Assembly: GCA_023230505.1 (NCBI GenBank)
Contig: JALNXF010000004.1
Location: 54,249 to 118,248, forward strand
Direction of reading: 5' to 3'
DNA length: 64,000 nt
Origin: Candidatus Altimarinota bacterium
Lineage (GTDB): Bacteria > Patescibacteriota > Gracilibacteria > BD1-5 > UBA2023
Shown here one piece after another: positions 43,701-54,663 of the stretch (position 1 is its first letter; every line of letters begins with the position of its first letter). The position numbers and the translations under genes are program-made. The notes under the pieces are model-generated. The model saw only the letters and a program-made list of their open reading frames with translations, was not told the DNA's origin and made no database searches.

Positions 43701-46700
43701 CTCCTATCTGATGGTGCTATTCAATATATATTTTTTAGGCTTTCTATTGTTTCATAATATATTTCTTCTCTATCATGGTTATTTAAACATTTTTTTAAAT
43801 CTTTATAAAAATCCTCATACAATGGCTCAAAAATAGTCTCATTTTCTCAGACTTTTATTTTGTTTTCTTCCTCCACCTCTTTCTTCACAAATCAATTTTT
43901 CTTGAGTTGGTAGATAATATTTTGAATATTGAATAATTCGTATAATCAATGGATTTTCCGTCATTCTATATTATATTTATTGCAAAAATCTATATATTCT
44001 TTATTTTTATCATCAGATTTGAAATATTCTTCAAGACACTCATATAAGTTTTTACCATTTGCCAATAAGAGTGTTCCTGCTTTTCCATTTAATCTCTCAA
44101 GACAATATTTTGCTTTATCATATTCTACCCAATCAAATATTCCTAAATTTATTTTTCAATCAAATTTATATTTTTTTCTGATTTCGTTCGTTTCATTACG
44201 TCAAGCCATTCAATGAGTAACATTGTAGAGATTCTTTACATCCTCATCTTCCATAAAAAACGCGAATTTTGGGTCCATAATATCTTCGATTCCAGTATAT
44301 TCTGTGTTATTAATTTCTTTTGTTTTCTCTACCTCTACTTCTTTCTTCACAAATCAATTTTTCTTGAGTTGGTAGATTATGTGTTGTGTATGAAAATGCC
44401 ACATAAATAGATTTGTATATTTATTTACTAAATTTTCTAATACAACATCATTTCCTTTGATTCTTTTAATAAATAAATCAAATCTTCAATTACCTAAATT
44501 AAAAGTTCTTTTCATCATCTGAAATAAACGTTCTTTCGTCTCTATAGATAAATCTTCATCTTCTATTTCAAATTTTTCTGTTAATAAATATCTTAAATCC
44601 GTATTTTTATTTAATTGAAATTTATCTAAAATCCTTTCCTCTGTAATACCCCAATTATCCTGATCATTCACATCTCAAAGCAAAATTCTTCTAATATCTT
44701 CATCTTCCATAAAAAATGCGAATTTTGGGTCCATAATATCTTCAATCTCAGTATATTCTGTGTCATCAATTTCGATTTTTGTTGTGTTTTGGTTGGGGAA
44801 TTCTCAGGTTTCTTTGATTTGTTCAAGATCACTGATTATTTTTTGGATTTCAAAAATCATTTTGTTTCTGTATCATTTTCCATTTTCAGAGCTTAATCTT
44901 CTTGCAACTTGACTCATAAATTCTGGTTCAGCTTCAAAAAGCTCGAATATTTTATCTATAAGCTCTATATATTTATCAAGCTCTATTTTATTTAAGATAG
45001 CATCTTTGATTTCTTGATTAATATTTAAATCTCTTGGTAGATTATTATCATTTAATCCTTCTGAATATATAGTTAATAAGGAAATATAATACAAAATATT
45101 TCATTGAATTTCGGGTGTTTTTTGTCTTAGCCTAGCTATAAAATTATCTGCTATTTTATAATCTATATTTTTTCAAAAAAAAGCATAATTCATAAAATCT
45201 TTAGGATTTTTAATTCCTAGTACAAGTTCATCTTTATCTAAAAGCATGCTTACAGAACGCTTTATTACGCCATATTTAAGCGTAGCTATTTCACAAAATA
45301 TTTTAAGTCATTTTTCAAATTCATCAAAAAATTCATCCAATACTTCTTTTAATACTCATCTTTTTTCTTCAAGCATTTCCCTATATTCTTCAGAATTTTT
45401 ATAAAGAGATAGTTTTGTATTTTCTTGATTAAATTGAGTTTGAGAAAATTCCTCAGATTTTGATTTTTTTGTTGGCGAGCTGAGTGTTAGATTATCCTTG
45501 TCTATTCTTCCATAAAACACAATATCTGATTGGATTTCGTATCAGATATTTAGGTTTATGCTGGTGTTTAGAATTTGAATTGGGGAAATGTCTGAGTCAG
45601 TTTTTGAATTTAAATATTTAGAATTTACAAGAATTCAGGTCTTGTGGATGAGATAATCGTGAGTCGCATCCTGAGAAAATTCCATCGCATAAAATGGCTT
45701 TGTCTCGCCGATAATAGAGTCGATTTTCTTCACTCCGGGTAGGGAAGTAATGTCAAAATTTATAAAATCTGGACTTACAAATATTACTTTTTCATTTGCT
45801 CAAATAATTTTTTGGAGCTCTGCATCTGCTGGCAGCACGATTTTTTCTAATTCTTTTAGTTCTTCTAGAAATGGCTTAAATGCCTCTTTTCATATATAAT
45901 CAAGAGTGTATTTTTTCTCGGTTTCATTTGTTTTTCTTTCTTTTAATTTTGAGATTATTTTTCATACAATTTCACTTAATTCCACTTTTTCCTCTAGAGT
46001 TTCACATTTATCAAATATTTTTGAAATTGCTTTCTCAATTGTAAGAACTACTCATCTGGTCGGCAATACCTGATTTTTTGCTTCTGGCACCCACTCAAAA
46101 AACGGAGTTTCAAGCGAAAAGATTGAGATATTACTACTTGTCTCGCTCTCAAATTCCTCATTTACAACTCCCGCAACCTGGAGTCTTATTGTAGTTTTTT
46201 GCTTTTTATCTGGCTTAGTATTTCTTTTATAGAAAAATCTTGTATGCTTGTCCGCATATTTTTTCGTTTCTTCGATGTCCATCTTGGTTCTCAGTTTTGA
46301 GCTGGAAGTCGGGATAAGAAGTTTCTCACAAATAGTTTTACTATCCATTCCCACTCAGAAATCTTCCGCGATAAATCAATTCTCATTTAGAGTAATATTT
46401 ACAACTGGAAGTAAGCTTGTATCGAGTTTTTGTCAGTTAATATATACAAATTCTTCTAAATCATTTAAACGTTTTCAATTTAAATACAAGTTAATATATG
46501 GATTAGTCCCAAATCTTGAACAAATAAAATCATTTAAATATGTGAGGGTTTTATCGTCTAATTTTGCCGCAAGGCTCACTATAGTTCAGTTTTCTTGTTT
46601 TTTGCTTGTTAGACTTCAGACTTTTACTTCATTTTTCTCTTCTACAAGCGATATCTCAAATGCCTTTTCTCACTGTTTTTTCGTATTTATCGATAATTTC

Positions 46701-47191
46701 GCATTCTCAAATTCTTGCAAGAATCTCAGAGATTGGAAAAATCCTTCTCAAAATCTTCCCACTTGCACCTCAGGATTTGAGGCATCACACGCATTTGCGA
46801 TGATTTCCACAAGTCATTGAGCTAAGTGTTCTCATTGATTTTTTATAAGTTTCTCTTTTTTGACTATTTTTAAATTATCTGATTTTCTCGTGTCTTGAGG
46901 AATTAACTTTAGAAGTCAATCGTAATCTAGTGTATTTCATGTTGTGACACTATAAGTTATGAGCTTAATAAAGGCATCTAGTGGTATTTGGGATGGAAGT
47001 TCAAATTTTTCTCTTACAAAAGTTATGAAGTCTAAAATTTCAAAATTTTCTCAATTAATTTCCTTATATTCCTTAATTAGATTTTTGATTTTTTTCCTGT
47101 TTTTGTCGATAAAAGACCTGATATTTTCAGGTGATGAATTTTTACCACTTTTGACTAAATGGTCAGATATTATACTTCTTGTATGTTTCAT
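40703..47191 (-). CDS. Giant protein: two Hsp90-like (GHKL) ATPase modules, DPK repeats and C-terminal HExxH
   Basis: 2162 residues in one frame, read with UGA as Gly. An N-terminal GHKL-like module has an N box LVEIIANACDAS (E129, N133, D136), then GRFGEGFF (145-152) and only later DFGVGM (277-282) with LLIPTSSSK. A central region holds four copies of DPK[FY]AxFMxD starting at 821, 973, 1256 and 1386, each in a longer helical repeat. A second GHKL module follows: VRELVQNSRDV (E1637, N1641, D1644), RDPIGM (1671-1676), LLVPGESSK and GMFGQGFYS (1700-1708). The C terminus carries ITTHEIVHLLE (H2123, H2127) with a possible third ligand in LEHDKSF (H2144), like SprT/zincin peptidases. No membrane segment is seen. 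It lies 12 bases after the WYF-repeat gene. The architecture recalls sacsin-type or defence GHKL proteins, but I know no match. Confidence 0.85.
42657..44762 (-). repeat. Near-identical internal DNA repeats in the giant gene
   Basis: Two pairs of almost identical segments encode the DPK repeats. Pair 1: 43003-43100 and 43393-43460 (both read ESLSDPKYAEFMKDM), preceded by matching QVVIYLLEKN segments near 42660 and 43070. Pair 2: 44238-44310 and 44697-44765 (both read IEDIMDPKFAFFMEDED), with the paired IYQLKKNGFVKKEVE segments at 43880-43925 and 44340-44385. Nucleotide identity is high enough to imply recent tandem duplication or gene conversion. Confidence 0.8.
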
Positions 47192-47203
47192 TTTATTAAA
47201 TTA

Positions 47204-48547
47204 TTATTTTAAATTTTTAATTCTATCTTCCACAAAGCAATCAATCCTTCATAAAATTTTCTCATTTGTAGGATAGATTTCTTTAATCTCATTTCTATCA
47301 TCTTCTGGAAGTCATTCAATAAATTCTAAAAACACATTTTTAGAAATATCCGGTAAACGCATTAAATAGTCAAGTTCTAAACTGAGAGAATAATCTCATT
47401 TATTAAGTGATGTAATTTTTCTTTTAATAAATCTCTGAAATTCATCTCTGAAATTCTCGTCAATTACTTCTTTGTTTGTATTAAGACTTGTTTTTTTCTC
47501 TCATTTTTTTCTTTCGCGACGATTGTTATCGTTTTTTGCATTTTTTTCTTTCTGCATTTGTTCTATTTCTTGCCTTGCTGTTGCCACTGGTATATTTAAT
47601 AGTCTAAACATTTCTTTTAATTGAGTTTTATTGACAACATCTCATTTATCAGCTCTTCATATTCATTTTTCTCTCATAAATTCGGCTTTTATTAGACTAC
47701 CTAGATATTTATTTCAAATTTTTGGCCAGTTTTGTTCTTGATTTCAAATACATTTATTAAAATACCAAATTCATTCTATTTCCTGAAGTCATATTTTAAA
47801 TAATTCTTCTTTATGAGACATTAATAAATTTTTATATCTTTCTAATTCTTGCTCTTCTGTAGCCGTATTTATTCATAATCCCTCAAGCATTATCTTTAGT
47901 CATTTATCATCTTGTACAGTTCAAACCTTATTTCATGCTCACCATTTTTTATTTAAAGTCGCATTAGGAAAACTACTTAAGTGCTTTTTTCCAATTTTTG
48001 GCCAGTTTTTCCATTGAATACATTCAAAAAAATACCAAATATTATTAATTTCTATAAGCCCTATTTCTTCTAATTCATTCCTGTGTGATAATAGGATATT
48101 TTTATATCTTTCTAATTCTTGCTCTTCAGTCGCTACTCTTATTCATAGGGATTTAAACATTTTTTTTAAATCCATTTTATTTTGAATGGATCATATATTA
48201 ACAATTCCTATACCCCTTTTCTTATTCCATCAAGAGCTAGGAAAACTACTCAAATATTTATTTCAAATTTTTCAAATTTTTTGCCATTTTCTCCAACCAA
48301 CACATTCATCAAAATACCAAATTCCATCTATTTCTATAAGTCAGATTTTATATAATTCTTTTTTGTAAGACAATAAAATATTTCTATATTTTTCAGCTTC
48401 TTTTCTTAATTCTGGGGTCTCTTCAATTTCCTGTACTTTCGCCTTAACATGAGCTACTTTATCAGAAATAGTTTTATTTCAATTAGAAATTTTTAGTGCA
48501 AATTGTCTTAAATTTTGCACATCATTATTTTGTTTTAATTTAACCAT
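47204..48547 (-). CDS. Three-repeat WYF-motif protein, operon partner of the giant GHKL protein
   Basis: 447 residues, not recognised. After ~50 residues, three repeats of about 90 residues follow. Each contains ERYKNxLxSHxxEL, then IGLxEIxxIWYF and a Trp-rich WPKIGxKxL. The three cores read IDGIWYFDECVGWRKWQKIG, INNIWYFFECIQWKNWPKIG and IEGIWYFNKCIGNQEQNWPK. The C-terminal 120 residues are charged and helical (RRERKKGEKK, then FIEGLPEDDRNEIKEIYP). It stops 12 bases before the giant gene, so the pair is surely one transcript. The repeats may be small DNA- or peptide-binding modules; that is a guess. A terminator at 48614-48657 isolates the pair from the SpoT-type gene upstream. Confidence 0.8.
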
Positions 48548-48613
48548 TTTTACAAAAATTATAAATATCTCGTATATTTTATCATATTTTTGTAAATTAC
48601 GCAAAAAATAGAC

Positions 48614-48657
48614 ACAAAAAAATCTCAATAAACTTGAATTTATTGAGATTTTTTTAA
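48614..48657 (-). terminator. Terminator between the SpoT-type gene and the WYF/GHKL operon
   Basis: AATCTCAATAAA-CTTGAA-TTTATTGAGATT at 48621-48650, with T runs on both sides so it can work in either direction. It follows the UAG at 48660 by 9 bases. Confidence 0.85.
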
Positions 48658-48659
48658 AT

Positions 48660-49421
48660 CTAAATTTTTATGGCATCTTTTGTCTTTCTTTGAATAAGGA
48701 TTAATTTAACTTCTCTAACTCTTTTTTCTACTTTTTCAATATCCGCAAGAAGCTTTGATCCAAAACCAAATTTCTCGGCAATAGGAAGAATAAAATCTCT
48801 AGTCTCTTCAATTTGTTTTTTGGCAGTTTCTAATTGTTTATCAGTAATTTCTGATTCATTTAAATGATGAATTTCAAGACTTCTTAGGTTATACATCCTA
48901 TCAGCAATTTTTAATTTTGATGCTTTTTCATCTTGAGAAATTAGGTGATAATGTCTGACTTTAATTTGTTTATCTTTTTTCTCATCTCCAGTTTTTTCTG
49001 GATTTGTAACCATTTCTGTAATACGAAAAGTTTCACGTGATGCAGCTCTTATTATTACATTTTTCATTTCTACTAAATCTATTTTTACGTCTTCTAATAC
49101 ATCATGAAATTGTGCTGCAGAAAGAATATCTGGGTCAGTTTCTCATAGTTCTAGAAGTAAGATAAGAGCAACTCCAGATGGATGATCAAAGTAACGTTCC
49201 CCCAATCTTCTTTTAGCCTCTTTTTTATATCAATGACCAAGTTTAGTAATAGTTCTAGATGCCATTATTTGATTAATAGAATCTTCATTTAATCATTTAA
49301 TTTTTAGAAGCTTTCTTGTTTCCTTATTTCCATAATCACTGGCAGAAACAAGTTTATCTCAAAAACGTATAACTTCTGGTGCTCTTGGGTGAGTTTGAGA
49401 TGTGAGATTACGTTTTTCCAT
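48660..49421 (-). CDS. Stand-alone SpoT/Mesh1-type (p)ppGpp hydrolase-like HD protein
   Basis: 253 residues. The HD-domain pattern of RelA/SpoT hydrolases is clear: GERYFDHPSGVALILLLELG, then SAAQFHDVLEDV with the HD pair, and LKIADRMYNLRSLEIH with the late Asp. No synthetase, TGS or ACT domains follow, so it is hydrolase-only. It could degrade (p)ppGpp or remove nucleotide 3'-phosphates. No alarmone synthetase is visible in this window. Divergent from the hybrid sensor kinase. Confidence 0.82.
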
Positions 49422-49561
49422 AATTATTTTTATATAATAAATAAAATTTTAATTTTGTCTTAGCTTGATTATATAAATTAATTTAATAATGCAAACAAAT
49501 ATTGAATTGTATAAAAATAATTCTAAATTTATTACTTATTTTTACTTTAAAACAGCAATAC

Positions 49562-49589
49562 TTGACAAAATTAAAAAAAATCTTATATT
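49562..49589 (+). promoter_or_regulatory. Probable promoter of the hybrid sensor kinase
   Basis: TTGACA (49562-49567), 16 bases, then TATATT (49584-49589). The leader of about 100 bases contains AATAGACTG...CAGTCTATT (roughly 49630-49675), which can form a hairpin before the ATG at 49695. Confidence 0.65.
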
Positions 49590-49694
49590 TTCAGCAAATG
49601 GCACGAACATAAAATCATACAAAAACAAAAATAGACTGAAGCTATTATTTTAGATAAGCCGACAGTCTATTTTTTAATTTTTAATTACATAAAT

Positions 49695-51587
49695 ATGGAT
49701 AATTCTGAAAATAGTTGACATCCAGATTTTTGATCATCAATAATTATTCCAGAGGATTCAGCATCTTCTCAGTCTGATTGAGAAATTAGTATAATTAAAG
49801 AAAAAACCAAAAAGTCGCAAGACTCTTTATTAGATCCTGATTGTGAAGATATAGAATTAGAATTAAAAAGAGCTAATAAAACCCTTAAAATGATAACTGA
49901 GTGTAATAAGGTTTTATTACATAGTGAAACAGAACAAGATTTACTAAATTCAATTTGTGAAATTATTATAAGGCATTGATGATATTTTATGTGCTGGATT
50001 TGATATATTTGAGAGAATTGAGAGAAAATTGTTCATCCTGTTGCTCGTGCTTGATTTGATGATGGATATCTTGATTCTATTGAAATATCTTGGGATGAAA
50101 ATAAAGAAAGTGGTCGTGGTCCAACTGGAACTGCTATTCGTGAAAAACATCCTGTTTATATAAAAAATGTTCTAACAGATCCAACTTTTGCTCTATGGAG
50201 AGATAATGCAATTAAAAGATGATATAATTCAAGCCTCGCCCTTCCTTTATTTATCAAAAATAACGTAGTTGGAGCCCTTTGTTTATATGCAAAAGAAATA
50301 GAAGTTTTTAATAATGAAGAAATAAACCTTCTTGAAGAATTATCAATAAATATTTCTCAGTGCATATGACATATTAGAGATAAAGAAGAAAAAAAGAAAA
50401 CAGATGAAATATTAAGAATAACCGAGGAGCAATTACAAATTAGACAAAGAATGGATTCTCTCGGTACTTTAGCCTGAGGCTTTGCACATGATTTTAATAA
50501 TCTTTTAGCTTGAATTATGTGATATTTAGAATTGTTAAATATAAATTGAGCTCTTTCAGATATTCATAGAAATTATGTTCAAAATGCTTTACAATGAGGT
50601 AAGCGTGCAGCTGAACTTGTGAAACAATTGCAGAGTTTATCAAGAAATATAATTTCTGAAAAAACCTCAGTTGATATTTATGATATTGCCACAGAAGTAT
50701 TTTATTTATTAGATAAATCAACAGATAAAATTATTAATAAGATTGTTAATCTTAATAAATGAGATTTTTATGTACTCTGAAATGTATCTGAACTTCATCA
50801 GGTATTATTAAATCTTTGAATAAATTCATTTAAAGCAATAGAAGAAAAATGAGCTAAGGATGGAGATTTTATTAAAATAAGTGCTCAAAATTATAAAATC
50901 TCTAACCTTGATAAAACATGACTTCCAGAATGAGATTATGTCCATATTTCTTTTGAAGATAATGGTGTTGGAATGTCTGACAGAGTTTTAAGAAGAGCAT
51001 TTGATCCACTATTTACAACCAGAGAAAAATGTGCCCAAAAAGGACAGGGATTAGGTCTGGCTATGGTTTATAATATTATCACAAAAATACACAAATGACA
51101 TATTTATATAGAAAGTAAAGAATGAATAGGTACAACAATGCATATTTTTTTACCTAAAGCTCAAAATATAAAAAAAGAGGAAGTTAAACAAAAAGAGTCA
51201 ATAAATAAAATTTGACAAAAGACTATTTTAATAATAGAAGATGAAGAAATGATACAGAGTTTTTTAAAAATGGCATTAGAAATGAAGGGATATGATGTTA
51301 TTACTGCTAGCGATTGAAAAGAAGGACTAAAAACTTATATGGATAATATAAATTCAATTGATCTAGTAATTCTAGATCTTACTATGCCAAAAATGTCAGG
51401 GCAAGAAGTTTTAGAAAAAATGCTTGAAATTAAGAATAATGTTAAAGTAATTATTTCCTCAGGCCAGAGCGATGAAAGCGCCAGAGTGTGAATATTATCT
51501 CAAGCAAAATGATATGTTCTTAAACCTTACACCTTAGATGTTTTATATAATACTATAGGGGATGTTTTAAATAGGGAAGAGGAATAA
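49695..51587 (+). CDS. Soluble hybrid histidine kinase (GAF-HisKA-HATPase-receiver)
   Basis: 630 residues without membrane helices, so it senses a cytoplasmic cue. A GAF-like domain spans about 65-225 (GPTGTAIREKHPVYIKNV, SSLALPLFIKNNVVGALCLY). HisKA: SLGTLAGGFAHDFNNLLAGI, with H near 263, in the style of NtrB/PAS-type kinases. Then HQVLLNLGINSFKAI (N box), FEDNGVGM and GQGLGLAMVYNI (G boxes). The C-terminal receiver has ILIIEDEEMI, DLVILDLTMPKMSGQ and VLKPYT. UGA supplies most glycines. The output partner is unknown. Confidence 0.92.
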
Positions 51588-51597
51588 AAATTGTAAT

Positions 51598-52551
51598 TTA
51601 ATATCTAAAAAGATTCTCTAATATTCTTTTGGGATTATCAATTATTTTTTTCTTAATTAAATCAATAGCTTTTCATTCAATTTCCTCTCAATTTTCTTTT
51701 AGTATTTCTTCGACAATTTCAGCTATAAATTGAGAAGAAGTTATAGTTTCTTTAATTCTTGTTTTTATTTGTCATTTTGTAATTTTTACAGCTTTTTCTA
51801 CTTCATCTTTTCATTTTTCCTCTTCAAGAATTTCTATAACTCTTTGCTTGTTATATAACATCATAAACATAGTCTGCATTTCTAATCTATTTTTAAGAAA
51901 ATTTTGATTTAAACCATCTTCCATTTGTGTTTTTAGAAATTTTGCAGTTAAAAGTTTTTTTCACTGTTCACTATCTGCGATAATTTGTAAAAAACTAGCA
52001 TCAGAAAATCTTAAAATATTTTCAATAATTTCTTTATTTATAGGGGCTCATAATTTAAGTAAATCAGCTGTCATTTTTCTTTTTACTTCTAAATCTTTTT
52101 CTAATTTTTGTACTTCTTCTTTAGAAGTAGGAGGAATTGCTCTAACTGAAGTTGCCAAATACAATTTATCAATTGATAAATAATTAGCATTTAGTGCTAT
52201 TAATTTTTTGAAAATATCATATTCAGAATATCTAATTGCATAATTCAACAGACGTTCATTATCATTAAATGCCTTATCTATATCTATTCAATCCTTAAAG
52301 CCATTTTGAACACTATGTTCAATAAGTAGATTTACAAAATCTAGGTGTAAATTATTTGACATTAATGTTGCACAAAGATTATTTCAATCTTCTTTGACAC
52401 TTGCTGATGCTTTAAACCGTTGTTTATAATGGCTTAATTTTGAGTTATTTTTGATTATCTCATAAATTTTTTCTAAAAGCTCTTCTGCACTAAGATAAGG
52501 AGCTTTTATTTCAGGAGATTTCCCTCATACATTAGATGATTTTTTAGGCAT
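51598..52551 (-). CDS. Hypothetical helical-repeat protein
   Basis: 317 residues, all-helical, no membrane segment. The central part (LLIEHSVQNGFKDGIDIDKAF, LLNYAIRYSEYDIFKKLIAL, LLKLGAPINKEIIENIL) has the paired-helix look of ankyrin-like repeats with poor loop conservation. The C terminus is a charged coiled coil. Not recognised. Convergent with the hybrid kinase, with 10 bases between stops. Confidence 0.65.
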
Positions 52552-52614
52552 AAATATTATATTAAATTATACATTATTTTATATATAACAATTTTTTATA
52601 AAATGTCAAGAAAT

Positions 52615-53265
52615 TTAAAAATATCTGTAATGCCCTATAATTTTCGTGGACCAATCAAGTGGGGTTATGCGAATATTTACTCAATATCCGTGATTATCTA
52701 TCATATAAGGAACTCAATCATCTCATCTTTTATTGCTAATTATTCCAATATGCCAGAGATTACTTGTTAACATTTTATCAAAAATTACAATATCTCAAAC
52801 TTGCCACTCCTTTAGATTGTTTATATCACCCGGAATAAGTTTATTGGTGAGTTTTCTAGATTTTCTTTCGAAAAAAGTATCTATATTTTTTACCCTGCGA
52901 AAATTAATATTACTATCAAAATTTGTATTGTACAAGCCATTATTTTGTTTTATATCAGTATCTAATAAATCTTTAAAATCAATATTAATTTCCCTAAATG
53001 CTCTCCAAATAACATCACTACAAACTCCAATATTTTCTGGAGGATATCATCAACTTCAATAATATCAATTAGAGAAATCATAAGAATTTACGACACCAAC
53101 TTGTGCCAGTGCAGAGCTATAAAATAATTGCGCTCAAGTCGAGGCTAAATTCGGTACAACAACTTTTTTGTAAGATATATTATTATGTCAAAAATTATAC
53201 AAAAAAATATTTCCTAAAAGTAGTATTAGAATGAGAAATAGGGAATATTTGAGAAATTTTTTCAT
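52615..53265 (-). CDS. DUF1287-family protein (NlpC/P60-like fold, secreted)
   Basis: 216 residues: an N-terminal signal or anchor (KYSLFLILILLLGNIFLYN), then the DUF1287 pattern. GVCSDVIWRAFREINIDFKD gives the catalytic-Cys region, NFRRVKNIDTFFER follows, WQVGDIVIFDK and NLWHIGIISNKRGDDG give the His, and the end is IIGHYRYF. The family resembles cysteine peptidase/amidase folds acting at the cell wall, though activity is not established. It is the sole gene between the two hypothetical blocks. Confidence 0.8.
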
Positions 53266-53280
53266 TATATCAACAAAATT

Positions 53281-53781
53281 TTATAATATTTCATTTACTG
53301 CCCTTCTGCTAATCTCCAATCTTTCCAGAAATAATTCATCTGTTATATGAAGATTAACTATTTTAGAATATTTTTCTAGAAATAATTCATGGTCTTTGAT
53401 AAGCTCAGGTAATCTTTCGAGAGATTCTGAATAATTTTTTGCTTTATAGAGTTTTGTAAGAAGTTTTTCACTTAAATCAAGACTTATAATAAAAGTATCA
53501 TAGTTATATTTATCAAGCCATAATTTGAGGTTTTCCCATTCACGGTCAACACTAGCATCAAAAATAAATGATTTCCCAGACTCCAGAATAGACAAACATC
53601 TCTCATTTCTCCTTAAAATATATTCATCTTTATTAAATTCCCCAAAATCCTCCAAAATCTCTGATCTTATCGCATCATTATTAAAAACTGGGAGATTAAA
53701 ATTATAACTAAGATAATTAGTAATTGGACTCTTAGAACTACCAACGCATCCAGAAAATGTTATACAAATAGGTTTTTTCAT
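53281..53781 (-). CDS. P-loop kinase-like protein (AAA_33 / nucleotide kinase type)
   Basis: 166 residues from the ATG at 53781. The P-loop ITFSGCVGSSKSPITNYLS is a Walker A variant: GxxGSSKS has Ser in place of the second Gly, and P follows the Ser. FNNDAIRSEI is the DxxR substrate loop, and FIFDASVDREWENLK follows. It resembles small-molecule or polynucleotide kinases of the AAA_33 group; the substrate is unknown. The frame stays open upstream to 53886, but that extension (KVTTLSIFFALKLIL) is unlike the family, so the internal ATG is preferred. Confidence 0.65.
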   Translation of the reverse strand: MKKPICITFSGCVGSSKSPITNYLSYNFNLPVFNNDAIRSEILEDFGEFNKDEYILRRNERCLSILESGKSFIFDASVDREWENLKLWLDKYNYDTFIISLDLSEKLLTKLYKAKNYSESLERLPELIKDHELFLEKYSKIVNLHITDELFLERLEISRRAVNEIL

Positions 53782-53928
53782 ATTGAATAAAATTAATTTT
53801 AATGCAAAAAATATACTTAATGTTGTAACTTTTGCAACATTACTTTTTAATCCTCCAGACTTTCTCAACATCCCAAGAGAAGTCAAATCAGATGTCTTTA
53901 ATAATTTGTGGTATTGGCATGGGTTAGA

Positions 53929-54663
53929 TTAAATATTAACTATATTTTTACATTTTGGATAATTTTCACAACCAAAAAATATATTTCATTTATTAGTTCA
54001 AAATTTTGCTTTCCTTTCAATTAATTTTCATCAGCACTTATCGCATATTTGATTATTTTCAATTAGCTTACTTTCTTTTGACTCATTCCCACTTGTATAT
54101 TCTCTAACATATTTTTCTAATAAAAATTCATCCCAAATTTCAATTCAATTTCTTTCAGCAAAATTTTTTGCATCTGAAGTTAAATTTGAGGTAGTTATAA
54201 ATATTCATTTTGCATTATTATCGAAATCATTCATAGCACCATAAAATTCTCTTATATTTGACTCAGAAACTTTATAATTTGTCCATTTTTTACATTGAAT
54301 TAGATATTTTCTTCAATTTAAGCTTGCATACAAATCCACTCATCAATCTTTTATTCAAGGTCAAATTTTCGTTTTAAATCATTTTTCTTGTAATACAAAC
54401 TCAATAAATTTCTCAAATTCTCTCCAATGTAATTTGTGCATATCTTCTATTTTGTCTATTGATAGCCATCTGTTCCTCTTTTTATTAAAAATATATTGTA
54501 TAATTATTACAATAATACCTAATACTACTACTCATAGTGTTATCAATAAAACTGGATGATTATTATAAAAACCTAATATTTTTTTATATAAATTGAATAT
54601 AATTCAAATTATTAAAAACATTATAAATAATGCAAATTCATTTTCTTGTTTTCTTTTAGGCAT
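53929..54663 (-). CDS. Membrane-anchored Mrr-like restriction endonuclease with C-terminal zinc finger
   Basis: 244 residues. Two N-terminal membrane helices (LFIMFLIIGIIFNLY, LLITLGVVVLGIIVIIIQYI) lead into an Mrr_cat-type PD-(D/E)xK domain. The domain shows HKLHWREFEKFIEFVLQEKG, KDGGVDLYASLNGRKYLIQC with catalytic D and QxK, and VSESNIREFYGAM with GIFITTSNLT. A topoisomerase-type C4 zinc finger follows (CDKCGGKLIERK ... CENYPKC). This layout occurs in modified-DNA restriction and DNA-uptake-associated nucleases. A role against incoming DNA at the membrane is inference. Confidence 0.85.

Noticed and set aside
46248-46820. 190-codon plus-strand open frame
   Set aside because: It lies wholly antisense to the giant GHKL gene, whose frame has conserved motifs; the plus-strand product is a serine/phenylalanine-rich shadow.
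53818-53842. GTTGTAAC-TTTTGCAAC as an operator upstream of the kinase
   Set aside because: Only an imperfect palindrome in AT-rich DNA, with no second copy nearby.
53782-53886. Upstream extension of the P-loop kinase to ATG 53886
   Set aside because: The extra 35 residues are hydrophobic and unlike kinase N termini; the ATG at 53781 begins just before the P-loop strand.
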